This document shows, piece after piece, positions 22,577-29,371 of a stretch of DNA of 29,371 bases. Location: assembly GCA_964387355.1 (NCBI GenBank), contig CAYLWJ010000111.1, forward strand, positions 1 through 29,371, in the 5' to 3' direction. The position numbers and the translations under genes are program-made. Numbering within the stretch: position 1 is the first letter of the stretch; each line of letters begins with the position of its first letter. Source of the stretch: Calidifonticultor sp964387355. GTDB lineage: Bacteria; Actinomycetota; Humimicrobiia; Humimicrobiales; Humimicrobiaceae. Below the pieces are notes generated by a model. That model had not been told where the DNA came from. It saw nothing but the letters and a program-made list of their open reading frames with translations, and ran no database searches.

Positions 22577-24220
22577 TTGGAAAATAATTATTTAAACCTT
22601 CCTAAAGTTTCAATTATTACAGTAAATTTTAATGGTAAAAAATTTTTGAGCAACTTATTTTCCTCCATTGGTAATTTAAATTACCCAAAAGATAAATTAA
22701 ATGTGATAATGGTTGATAATGGCTCAACTGATGACTCTTGCAACTTTGTAGAAAATAATTTTTCTTGGGTAAAAATAATTAAACTACAAAAAAACACTGG
22801 CTATGCTTTTGGTAATAATATTGGAATGAAAAATGCTGAAGGCAAATATATTGCATTAATAAATAATGACTGTATCGTTGATAAAAATTGGCTTATAGAA
22901 ATGGTGAAGCTTGCTGAGTTTTTTGAAAATAATTCTAAGGGCAAATTAAAAGTAGGTGCAGTTTGTTCTAAGGTTCTTTTTTATTATAAATACATTCCTG
23001 TTATATTGGTTGTAAGTCTTTTTAATAGTAAGGGCGATAAAATAAAAGGAAGCGCTATTAATGATATTTTTAAATATGATTATCAAGAAGAGAATATTGA
23101 TATCAGTTTAAATTATGATAAAAAAAATGCTGATAAAGAAGAGATAAGATTTAAAGTAAATAAAATAGATATAGCATCAATTTCAAATATAAAACCACAA
23201 GAAAATAGTTTAAAATTTTTAAGTGGATGCAGCTGCCTTGAAAAAGACTTAAATGGAAATTATAAGTTTAATTTTGAAAATTATTTATTTCTTGCAATTC
23301 CAATTCCTGATATTCTAAGTGACACAGTAGTAAAATTAAAGTTAAATGCTGATGTGCCTAAAATAAAATCCCAAGTTTTTTCTGATTTTTATTTTGAAAT
23401 AAAGGCTTACATAAAAGATTTAAAAAATCTTTCTAATTTATTAGAGATAAAAGTTGATGCCACTTTTAATTCAAATAATAGCCCAAACCATAATGATAAT
23501 AATTATATTAAAAACAGTGATTATAGCAATGATTCAACTAATTTCTCTTCACTTAGCTCTGGTTACAACTATGAAATTAAATTTGTTTTAAATAAAGAAA
23601 ATTATAAACATACTGTTGATATAATTAACAGCTGTGGCCTTGAAATAAATAAGTCATTTTATGCAAGAGACAGAGGATATGAATGCTTTGATTTAGGTGA
23701 GTTTAATGAAGCAGATGAGGTTTTTTCTCCCAGCGGCAGCAGTTTGCTTGTAAAAAAAGATTTGATTGATTCTGTTGGATATTTTGATAGTGATTTTTTT
23801 ACTTACTATGAAGATATTGATTTATTCTGGAGAGCCAGACTGGCAGGATGGAAAACATTTTATAGCCCTTTATCTATTGCAAGACATTATCATTGTGGAA
23901 CTTCCACTGAATGGTCATATAAATTCACTTATTATGTTTTAAGAAATAGAATTCTTGCAATTTTTAAATGCGGTTGGCCTTTATTGTTTATTAAAAGTTA
24001 TGCAGGGTTTGTTTTTTCTATGATTAAAAATGTGATTTTTCTTTTTATGCTGATTTTTAAAGGTAAAAAGTTGGAAAACAGACCCGATATTAAGGCAAGG
24101 CTTGTGCTTTTTTTTGAGTTTTTTTACCTAATTCCTAAAAGTTTTAAAAAAAGGCTAAAAATTAGGCTAAATAGAAAAGTAAAAGATAGTGAAATAAAAA
24201 AACTGACAGTAAATTTTTAA
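22577..24220 (+). CDS. GT2 glycosyltransferase with ~200-residue beta-rich insertion
   Basis: GT-A enzyme split by an inserted domain. First half (1-137): V11-S-I-I-T-V-N-F-N-G, V46-D-N-G-S-T-D-D, N73-T-G-Y-A-F-G-N-N, I95-N-N-D-C metal site and G127-A-V-C-S-K. Second half (from about 352): C353-G-L-E-I-N-K, D365-R-G-Y-E-C, E381-V-F-S-P-S-G-S-S-L-L-V-K-K, Y410-Y-E-D-I-D-L-F-W-R-A-R-L-A-G-W, H437-Y-H and R456-N-R-I. Residues about 140-347 are an inserted beta-rich domain whose last part (about 297-330) is Asn/Ser-rich. I recall GT2 enzymes of actinobacteria and Chloroflexi with an insertion at this point, but have not verified that. C-terminal hydrophobic and basic segments suggest membrane association. 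TTG start, with AAAAGG 10 nt upstream. Confidence 0.82.
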   Translation: MENNYLNLPKVSIITVNFNGKKFLSNLFSSIGNLNYPKDKLNVIMVDNGSTDDSCNFVENNFSWVKIIKLQKNTGYAFGNNIGMKNAEGKYIALINNDCIVDKNWLIEMVKLAEFFENNSKGKLKVGAVCSKVLFYYKYIPVILVVSLFNSKGDKIKGSAINDIFKYDYQEENIDISLNYDKKNADKEEIRFKVNKIDIASISNIKPQENSLKFLSGCSCLEKDLNGNYKFNFENYLFLAIPIPDILSDTVVKLKLNADVPKIKSQVFSDFYFEIKAYIKDLKNLSNLLEIKVDATFNSNNSPNHNDNNYIKNSDYSNDSTNFSSLSSGYNYEIKFVLNKENYKHTVDIINSCGLEINKSFYARDRGYECFDLGEFNEADEVFSPSGSSLLVKKDLIDSVGYFDSDFFTYYEDIDLFWRARLAGWKTFYSPLSIARHYHCGTSTEWSYKFTYYVLRNRILAIFKCGWPLLFIKSYAGFVFSMIKNVIFLFMLIFKGKKLENRPDIKARLVLFFEFFYLIPKSFKKRLKIRLNRKVKDSEIKKLTVNF

Positions 24221-24225
24221 AGATT

Positions 24226-26259
24226 ATGTATAAAATAGGAGTATATGACAGATATTTATCAACAGCAGGTGGCGGTGAAAGATACAGCTGCAAAATTGCA
24301 GAGATTTTGTCTAAAGATAAGAAATATAAGGTTGACTTGCTTACAGATTTACATACAGATTTAGATTTAGTATCTAAAAGGCTCAATCTTGATTTAAAAA
24401 ATGTAAATTTAAAAATTTTTCCTTTTTTATCTGATGATTACTCAAAAAGAATCACGCAAAATTATGATATTTTTATTAATGCCACATATTTAAGCTCTCT
24501 TCCAGCTGCAGCTAAAAGAAATATATATTTATGCTATTTTCCAACTCCATTTGATGTGGATTTTAAAATAGTCCATAAGCTGCTATTAGCTTTTTTTAGA
24601 ATTCCAGCTACTAAGCTTTTTAAATTAGCTGAAAAAATAAACAATGATTTTGCCAATATTGAAGTACTTGAAGGTGTGTATGATGTAAAAAGATTTATGT
24701 TAAGAAGGGGAAGCTTTACAAGCGGAAAGGCTTTAATTTTATATAAATATTTGTATAAATATAATAATACATATAATAAATATAATAAAAATAATAAATA
24801 TAACAAAAAATATAGCAAATTTAGTGATGCCAGCATAATAATTGGACTTAAAAATCCCAAAAGCCTAGGTGTAAATCAAATAAAGTGCAAAATTTCTTTA
24901 TATAAAGAAATTAATCTAAATAAAGAAATTAAAAAAAATATAGAAAATATAGAAGATATAAAAAATATAGGAAATATAAAAGATATAGGAAATATAGAAG
25001 AAGATAAAAATAAGAAAAATAATAAAAATAATATAATTGATAGATTTCAATTAATATTTAGTCAGGATTTAATAGTTCATAAAGGACAAAAACAGATTAT
25101 AGATTTAAGTAAAATTTTAAGTCAAATAAATAAAAATTTAACAATAAGTAATATTGTAAATATAAGTGATGATGCCAAAACAAAAGATATTAAAAAAACA
25201 AAAGATATTACAAAAACAGAAGATGTTACAAAAACAGAAGATATTACAAAAACAGAAGGTGATATAAAAACAAAAGGTGCTGCAGAAACAAAAGATTCAG
25301 CAAAAATAGATAAAGCACAGAGTAATTTTTTGGTTACAGTAGAGTCTGATGTTTTTAGTGTAAATAAAGAAAAAAAGGGCCAAGTTGACTCAAGAAAGCT
25401 TGGAATTGTAATTTATAATGAACAAAAAATTTCTTTTTTTAAGAAATTAATTTTAAAAGTTTTAGGATTTATTCCTTTGTTTTTGATTACTTACCCTAAA
25501 AATTTAAATTTTTTACAAACATATCATAAAATCATTTCAATATCCGAGTACTCATATTACTGGATTAAAAAACTTTGGAAAAAGGAAAGTGATATTCTTT
25601 ATCCCCCGGTTGAAGTGGAAAGTTTTGAACCATCAAAAAAAGAAAACATAATACTAAGTGTTGGAAGGTTTTTCCCAGAACATCACAATAAAAAACAGCT
25701 GGAAATGGCTCAGGTTTTTATTGAAATGTATAAAGAAAATGCTGAGCTGTTAAAGGATTATAAACTAATCCTTGCAGGTGGTGTTGAGAATAAAAAAGAA
25801 CACTTGGAATATATAGAAAAAATAAAAAAAGTTTGTGATGGATATCCAGTTGATGTTTTAACAAATATTAAATGGAATGATTTAAAAGAATTATTTTCAA
25901 AATCTTTTATTTTTTGGCATGCAGCTGGAATGGGAGAAGATGAGAATAAAAGTCCAGAAAAATTTGAGCATTTTGGAATTACTACAGTTGAAGCAATGGC
26001 TTCTGGATGTATATGTATAGTAATAAATAAAGGTGGGCAACCAGAGATTATTCAAAATGGGATAAATGGATTTTTGTTTGACAGCTGGGAGCAGTTAAAA
26101 AAAATAACTCTTGATGTTTGCTTAGGAAAAGTTGATGTTAAAATGATTACCGAAAATGCTTTATTAAGAGCTAAAGATTTTTCAAGTGAAAATTTTAAAT
26201 CAAAGCTGATAAATATAATTGAGTCTGAGTTAGAAAGAATTAAATCTAAAAAGCATTAA
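24226..26259 (+). CDS. ALG11-like GT4 glycosyltransferase with long repeat insertion
   Basis: GT-B enzyme. The N-lobe begins Y7-D-R-Y-L-S-T-A-G-G-G-E-R-Y, and C103-Y-F-P-T-P-F-D matches the ALG11-type acceptor region. The C-lobe (from about 432) has I437-S-I-S-E-Y-S, Y459-P-P-V, L477-S-V-G-R-F-F, G518-G-V, W563-H-A-A-G-M-G, E581-H-F-G-I-T-T-V-E-A-M-A-S-G-C (the E-x7-E donor site) and G603-G-Q-P-E-I. Between the lobes (about 170-400) lie three separate repeat blocks, making the protein 200-300 residues longer than usual for the family. Mannose transfer is the best family guess. It starts 5 nt after the previous stop codon. Its own 3' end, including the stop, is duplicated downstream. Confidence 0.83.
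   Translation: MYKIGVYDRYLSTAGGGERYSCKIAEILSKDKKYKVDLLTDLHTDLDLVSKRLNLDLKNVNLKIFPFLSDDYSKRITQNYDIFINATYLSSLPAAAKRNIYLCYFPTPFDVDFKIVHKLLLAFFRIPATKLFKLAEKINNDFANIEVLEGVYDVKRFMLRRGSFTSGKALILYKYLYKYNNTYNKYNKNNKYNKKYSKFSDASIIIGLKNPKSLGVNQIKCKISLYKEINLNKEIKKNIENIEDIKNIGNIKDIGNIEEDKNKKNNKNNIIDRFQLIFSQDLIVHKGQKQIIDLSKILSQINKNLTISNIVNISDDAKTKDIKKTKDITKTEDVTKTEDITKTEGDIKTKGAAETKDSAKIDKAQSNFLVTVESDVFSVNKEKKGQVDSRKLGIVIYNEQKISFFKKLILKVLGFIPLFLITYPKNLNFLQTYHKIISISEYSYYWIKKLWKKESDILYPPVEVESFEPSKKENIILSVGRFFPEHHNKKQLEMAQVFIEMYKENAELLKDYKLILAGGVENKKEHLEYIEKIKKVCDGYPVDVLTNIKWNDLKELFSKSFIFWHAAGMGEDENKSPEKFEHFGITTVEAMASGCICIVINKGGQPEIIQNGINGFLFDSWEQLKKITLDVCLGKVDVKMITENALLRAKDFSSENFKSKLINIIESELERIKSKKH
24736..24816 (+). 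repeat. Lys/Tyr/Asn coding repeat in ALG11-like GT4
   Basis: TATAAATATAATAA-type units encode Y-K-Y-L-Y-K-Y-N-N-T-Y-N-K-Y-N-K-N-N-K-Y through codons 171-197. The same K-Y-N theme appears in the GT2 at 18823. Confidence 0.78.
24937..24999 (+). repeat. N-I-x coding repeat in ALG11-like GT4
   Basis: Codons 238-258 are nine-base units around GAAAATATA (N-I-E, N-I-E-D-I-K, N-I-G, N-I-K-D-I-G, N-I-E), a purine-rich, in-frame minisatellite. Confidence 0.82.
25180..25305 (+). repeat. 18-bp coding tandem repeat, seven copies (T-K/E-D-x-T-K)
   Basis: Seven successive 18-bp units near ACAAAAACAGAAGATATT encode TKDIKK, TKDITK, TEDVTK, TEDITK, TEGDIK, TKGAAE and TKDSAK. Identity declines toward the 3' end, as in an ageing array. 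Confidence 0.9.
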
Positions 26260-26360
26260 TCTAAAAAGCATTAAATCTGAAAAGAATTTATCTAAAAAGC
26301 ATTAAACTGAATTTAAAATCATTAAACTTTAATGAAAAAGCATTAAATATAAAAGCATTT
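26244..26360 (+). repeat. 15-bp repeat duplicating the gene end and stop codon
   Basis: ATCTAAAAAGCATTA occurs exactly at 26244-26258, 26259-26273 and 26290-26304, with degenerate copies between and on to 26360. The first copy includes the final Ser-Lys-Lys-His codons and the first two bases of the TAA stop of the ALG11-like gene; the rest are non-coding. Confidence 0.88.
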
Positions 26361-26387
26361 GGTCTATAATTTAAAGCAGGAGTTGTT

Positions 26388-27539
26388 TTGGAAAAATCAA
26401 ATGAGAAAGAATTAAGTAAAAAAGGGATAAACAAAAAAGACTTAATTAAAAAAAGCTTAGAACAAGACTTAAGCAAAAAAGGTTTAAGCATAATAATTGT
26501 AAATTATAACTCCTCAGAATTTATAATTAATTGTGTTGCAAGTATTATTAAGCATATATCTTTTGTTATTCATTTTGAAATAATAATTGTTGATAATGCG
26601 TCTAAAGATGATAGTATAATTAAAATCAATGAACATATAGACAATTTAAAAAATATTACTGATGGCAAAGACAGTTTTAATAATATTATTGGTAATATTA
26701 TTAGTAATAATTTTAGCAGTAATTTTAGCAATAATATTTCTATTAAAACTGAAATTTTTAAAATTATTAAGCTTAGACAAAACAGCGGATTTGCAAAAGC
26801 TGCCAATATTGGAGCAAATAAAGCAAAATATAAATATTTATTATTTTTAAACCCAGATACAGAGTTTATTAGGGAAGGAATAAAAGATTTAATCGATTTT
26901 TATGAAGAAAAATCCTTTAAAACAAAGATTGGTGCAGTTGGGGTCAAAATTTTAAATCCTGATGGCACTCTTCAATACAACGCAAGATCTTTTCTTACTT
27001 TAACCTTGCAGTTTTATGAAAGCTTTTTTTTAGATAAAATTTTTCCAAAGGTTAAATTTTTAAATGCCCATTTTTTAAGATGGTGGGATCATTTAACTGT
27101 TAAAGAAGTAGATTGGCTTTCAGGCGCATTTTTATTTTTAGAAAAAGAAGTTTTTTTTAGTGTTGGTGCTTTTGATACAGAATATTTCATTTATAGTGAA
27201 GATGAAGATTTATGTTTAAAGCTAGTAAAAGCTGGGTATAAAAACTATTACTATCCAAATTTTTGTATAATACATCACGATGCTGGTATTGCTTCAAAAA
27301 ATCAGCCTTTAAGGGATTTTCAAATCTGGGAAAGCAGAAGAATTTATTTTTATAGAAATTATTCAAAAATTCATGCAAAAATTTTTAGTTTTTTATATTT
27401 TTTCTTTATTTTTAATAGGGCTGTTTTATTTTTTTTAATGTCTTTTTTTTATTTAAGAAATAATTACTATAAAAAAAGATCCAAACAATATTTTGAAACC
27501 TTAAATTTATATCTATTTAAAAGTTTTAAAGGTAAGTAA
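26388..27539 (+). CDS. GT2 glycosyltransferase, WbbL-like
   Basis: GT-A enzyme of the rhamnosyltransferase-like group: L33-S-I-I-I-V-N-Y-N-S, I66-I-V-D-N-A-S-K-D-D, N132-S-G-F-A-K-A-A-N, L154-N-P-D-T metal site, G-A-V-G-V-K-I-L-N-P-D-G, W-L-S-G-A-F-L-F and the Y-S-E-D-E-D-L-C-L-K acceptor block. C-terminal hydrophobic segments (about 335-360) suggest membrane association. Residues 97-118 form an Asn/Ile/Ser insertion in the loop before N-S-G-F. The first 32 residues are K/E/L-rich with an S-K-K-G element twice. The start is TTG with AGGAG 5 nt upstream; the nearby ATG at 26401 is out of frame. Confidence 0.83.
   Translation: MEKSNEKELSKKGINKKDLIKKSLEQDLSKKGLSIIIVNYNSSEFIINCVASIIKHISFVIHFEIIIVDNASKDDSIIKINEHIDNLKNITDGKDSFNNIIGNIISNNFSSNFSNNISIKTEIFKIIKLRQNSGFAKAANIGANKAKYKYLLFLNPDTEFIREGIKDLIDFYEEKSFKTKIGAVGVKILNPDGTLQYNARSFLTLTLQFYESFFLDKIFPKVKFLNAHFLRWWDHLTVKEVDWLSGAFLFLEKEVFFSVGAFDTEYFIYSEDEDLCLKLVKAGYKNYYYPNFCIIHHDAGIASKNQPLRDFQIWESRRIYFYRNYSKIHAKIFSFLYFFFIFNRAVLFFLMSFFYLRNNYYKKRSKQYFETLNLYLFKSFKGK
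26676..26741 (+). repeat. Asn/Ile/Ser coding repeat in GT2 loop 1
   Basis: Units near AATATTATTRGTAATAAT and AATTTTAGCAGT encode F-N-N-I-I-G-N-I-I-S-N-N-F-S-S-N-F-S-N-N, just before the conserved N-S-G-F motif. Confidence 0.82.
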
Positions 27540-27607
27540 AAAAAATTTTAAGATTAAGTAAAAATAATTTAAAACGAATTCAAAAATTAAAATAAATTTA
27601 AAGATAA

Positions 27608-29116
27608 ATGAAAAATGAAATTTTTAATTCAAAAAAAGAATTTGGCCAAAAAGAGTTCAGCCAAAGAGAATTATTAGCTAAAAAAGATTTATTAAAAGAC
27701 ACAGGATTTATTACTACTGTTTTTAATGAGTCTGCTAATATAAAATTTTTACTTGAAAGTCTTTTAGCCCAGTCAGTTTTGCCTCAAGAAATAATTATAG
27801 TTGACGGTGGTTCAACTGACAATACGCTTGATATAATTGTAGATTTTTTTAAAAATATCTGCACTCAGTTTATTATTGTTGAAAAAAATAATAATGGAAA
27901 ACTTAATAAAAAACTTGAAAATATAAAATATGAAAAAGATGAAAAATATGAAAAATATGGAAAAGATAAAGACATAGAAATCGTAAAAAAAACAGAAATA
28001 TTAGAAATAGTAGGAAAAATTGAAAATGATTTTAAAAAATTTATAGTTTTTTTGGGTAGTATAAGTTTTGAAAATTTTAAGGGAGAGAAAAAGAATTTAA
28101 ATGAAGAGAGAAAAATATTCATAAAAATTTTTAAAGTTAATGGAGCAGCAATTTCTGAAGGAAGAAATTTTGCTATAAAAAATTTAAATAGCAATTATAT
28201 TTGTGTAAGCGATGGTGGTTGTATTTTAGATAAAAACTGGCTCAAACAAATAACTTCTTTTTATCATAACTATAAAAATAGCAATTTTAGCATCAGTAAC
28301 TATAACAATATTAATCATAAAAACACTTCTATTAACAATAATAACAATATTAACGACAAAAATATTAACAATAATAATATTAACAATAATAGTAACAACA
28401 ACAATAATAATATCAACAATATTAAGCATAACAAAAGCCAAGAAAATTTAAAATTTATTGTTGGAGGGTATAACTGGCCATTAGCTAATACTTTTTTAAA
28501 AATTTGTCTTGCTGTTTGTGTAATGCCAAGAAAAAGTGAAATTAATCCTAAAAAATACATGCCATCATCTAGGAATATTTGTTTTACAAAAAAAGCTTGG
28601 CTTGATGCCGGAATGTATCCGCAGTATATGGATTTTGGTGAAGACATGAAGTTTAATTTTAATTTAATTGGCAAGGGTTACAGTATAATTTTTAACAGTA
28701 ACGCTGAAGTTTACTGGAACATGAGAGACGATATAATATCAATTTTTAAACAGTTTTTCAGATATGCCAAAGGTGATGCAATTGGAAAAATGTATTTTTA
28801 TAGGCATTTGATAAGGATTTTCTCTTTGCTTACCTTTGTTCTACTGATTTTTTTGTCAATATTTATAAGCTTATATTTTTTAATTGTAATTTTTTTGCTG
28901 CTTTTATTTTATGTGTTAAAACCTTACTTAAGAATCTATAGTTATTTAAGTAATAAAAAAGTTTGTCCTCAATTGAAGAGTAAGCCAAATTTAGTCTTGT
29001 ATTTTATTGGGTTGATATTTAGTATTCCTTTTTTTATGGTTTTTATTGACTTTGCAAAGTTATGTGGTTATTTTTTTGGCTTAATAAAAATGTCTCAAAA
29101 GTTTGAAAAAGTTTAA
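27608..29116 (+). CDS. GT2 glycosyltransferase with membrane C-terminus and Asn-rich loop
   Basis: GT-A enzyme: F34-I-T-T-V-F-N-E, I63-I-V-D-G-G-S-T-D-N-T, G179-A-A-I-S-E-G-R-N, S201-D-G-G-C-I-L-D metal site, V285-G-G-Y-N-W, P319-S-S-R-N-I-C-F, D342-F-G-E-D-M-K-F and a conserved W-N-M-R block. A pair of strong hydrophobic segments (about 385-425) and another near 460-480 make it an integral membrane GT. The catalytic domain is interrupted twice: a Lys/Glu-rich segment (94-172) before the S-E-G-R-N block and an Asn-rich segment (221-279) after the metal site. The first 30 residues have a K/E/F/Q repeat (EFGQKEFSQRELLAKKD). Last gene of the cluster in the window; no clear Shine-Dalgarno. Confidence 0.82.
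   Translation: MKNEIFNSKKEFGQKEFSQRELLAKKDLLKDTGFITTVFNESANIKFLLESLLAQSVLPQEIIIVDGGSTDNTLDIIVDFFKNICTQFIIVEKNNNGKLNKKLENIKYEKDEKYEKYGKDKDIEIVKKTEILEIVGKIENDFKKFIVFLGSISFENFKGEKKNLNEERKIFIKIFKVNGAAISEGRNFAIKNLNSNYICVSDGGCILDKNWLKQITSFYHNYKNSNFSISNYNNINHKNTSINNNNNINDKNINNNNINNNSNNNNNNINNIKHNKSQENLKFIVGGYNWPLANTFLKICLAVCVMPRKSEINPKKYMPSSRNICFTKKAWLDAGMYPQYMDFGEDMKFNFNLIGKGYSIIFNSNAEVYWNMRDDIISIFKQFFRYAKGDAIGKMYFYRHLIRIFSLLTFVLLIFLSIFISLYFLIVIFLLLLFYVLKPYLRIYSYLSNKKVCPQLKSKPNLVLYFIGLIFSIPFFMVFIDFAKLCGYFFGLIKMSQKFEKV
27887..28123 (+). repeat. Lys/Glu/Ile-rich insertion in GT2 loop 1
   Basis: Codons 94-172 hold short direct repeats such as Y-E-K-D-E-K-Y-E-K-Y-G-K-D-K-D and E-I-V-K-K-T-E-I-L-E-I-V, placed between the D-G-G-S strand and the S-E-G-R-N block. 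Confidence 0.7.
28268..28444 (+). repeat. Asn-rich coding repeat in GT2 loop 2
   Basis: AATAATAACAATATTAAC-type units encode a run that is mostly Asn with Ile (N-I-N-D-K-N-I-N-N-N-N-I-N-N-N) for about 59 codons after the metal-binding D-G-G block. Confidence 0.9.
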
Positions 29117-29371
29117 ATAATAAAATTTAAAAAATATTTTAATTAAATAATTAATACAAAATTTTTTAGATTTATTTTAAGATAAAAAAAGCATTAAAAA
29201 ACTATTATTAATTTATATTTAAATAAGTTGACATTTAACTTTAATATTTTTATAATTAATTTATAAAGTTTTATATAATAAAATTTAATTGTTAAAATAA
29301 TTATAAAAGTTATAAAGATTTATATTCTATAAATTTACAAATTGATAAATTTTTAGTTTTATATATTAAAG
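29117..29371. other. Non-coding AT-rich window end
   Basis: 255 bp after the last GT2 gene with no ORF, no clear hairpin terminator and no repeat array beyond general AT richness. Confidence 0.6.

Noticed and set aside
28226..28674. Hydrophobic ORFs on - strand over the Asn-rich loop of the last GT2
   Set aside because: They are the reverse of the Asn/Ile repeat and conserved GT2 codons; no start signals.
1..29371. Archaeal origin
   Set aside because: AglD- and ALG11-like proteins hinted at it, but rfbD, the ArnE-like protein, the CE4 lipoprotein and DUF2304 neighbours fit bacteria better; not decisive.
1..29371. tRNA, rRNA or known riboswitch
   Set aside because: No cloverleaf, conserved rRNA segment or riboswitch core was recognisable in any intergenic interval.

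Overview
The window is a very AT-rich (by eye roughly 25-30% GC) bacterial surface-glycan locus: 18 clear protein genes, one plausible 52-codon extra ORF, no RNA genes, no transposases, no CRISPR. Start sites with Shine-Dalgarno-like AGGAG/AAGGA/AGGGG motifs, several TTG starts, a lipoprotein-type signal and an RmlD (dTDP-rhamnose) enzyme point to a low-GC bacterium. I cannot name the phylum from sequence alone; an uncultivated anaerobic lineage or a low-GC Gram-positive-like group are both possible.

Layout. (1) 28-3846, + strand: two surface-anchored carbohydrate-esterase-type proteins, an SGNH/GDSL hydrolase on DUF11-like stalk domains and a CE4 polysaccharide deacetylase lipoprotein. (2) 7095-4027, - strand: a tight three-gene operon, a DPM1-like GT2, a DUF2304 small membrane protein and a DUF2723/TMEM260-type GT-C protein. 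(3) 7455-8339, +: dTDP-4-dehydrorhamnose reductase (rfbD), alone. (4) 13364-8843, -: UDP-glucuronate-4-epimerase-like SDR, ArnC/GtrB-like polyprenyl-phosphate GT2, radical SAM/SPASM protein and a UPF0104/AglD-like membrane protein. (5) 13717-14187, +: small unknown membrane protein; 16101-14290, -: anchored protein with Ig-like repeats and a PD40/TolB-like beta-propeller. (6) 16437-29116, +: eight genes, three GT4 and four GT2 glycosyltransferases plus one ArnE/ArnF- or SMR-like four-helix transporter subunit.

Together the genes could make sugar nucleotides (epimerase, rfbD), load sugars onto polyprenyl phosphate (two DPM/ArnC-type GT2s), flip carriers (SMR-like protein, UPF0104 protein), extend a long oligosaccharide on the cytoplasmic face (seven GTs), transfer sugars on the outer face (GT-C) and trim the product (CE4, SGNH). 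No Wzx/Wzy, ABC exporter, initiating phosphoglycosyltransferase or rfbABC is in the window, so the pathway is incomplete here.

The most unusual signal is a pervasive layer of tandem repeats. Nearly every glycosyltransferase, the radical SAM protein and the CE4 protein carry in-frame low-complexity blocks rich in Asn, Ile, Ser, Lys or Thr. In several GT2 enzymes these sit in the same two loops of the GT-A fold. A 12-bp unit close to AATATTAACAGY recurs in unrelated genes and is read in the same frame (N-I-N/D-S). Outside genes, short tandem repeats with periods of 10, 15, 17 and 66 bp surround start and stop codons and in some cases supply them.
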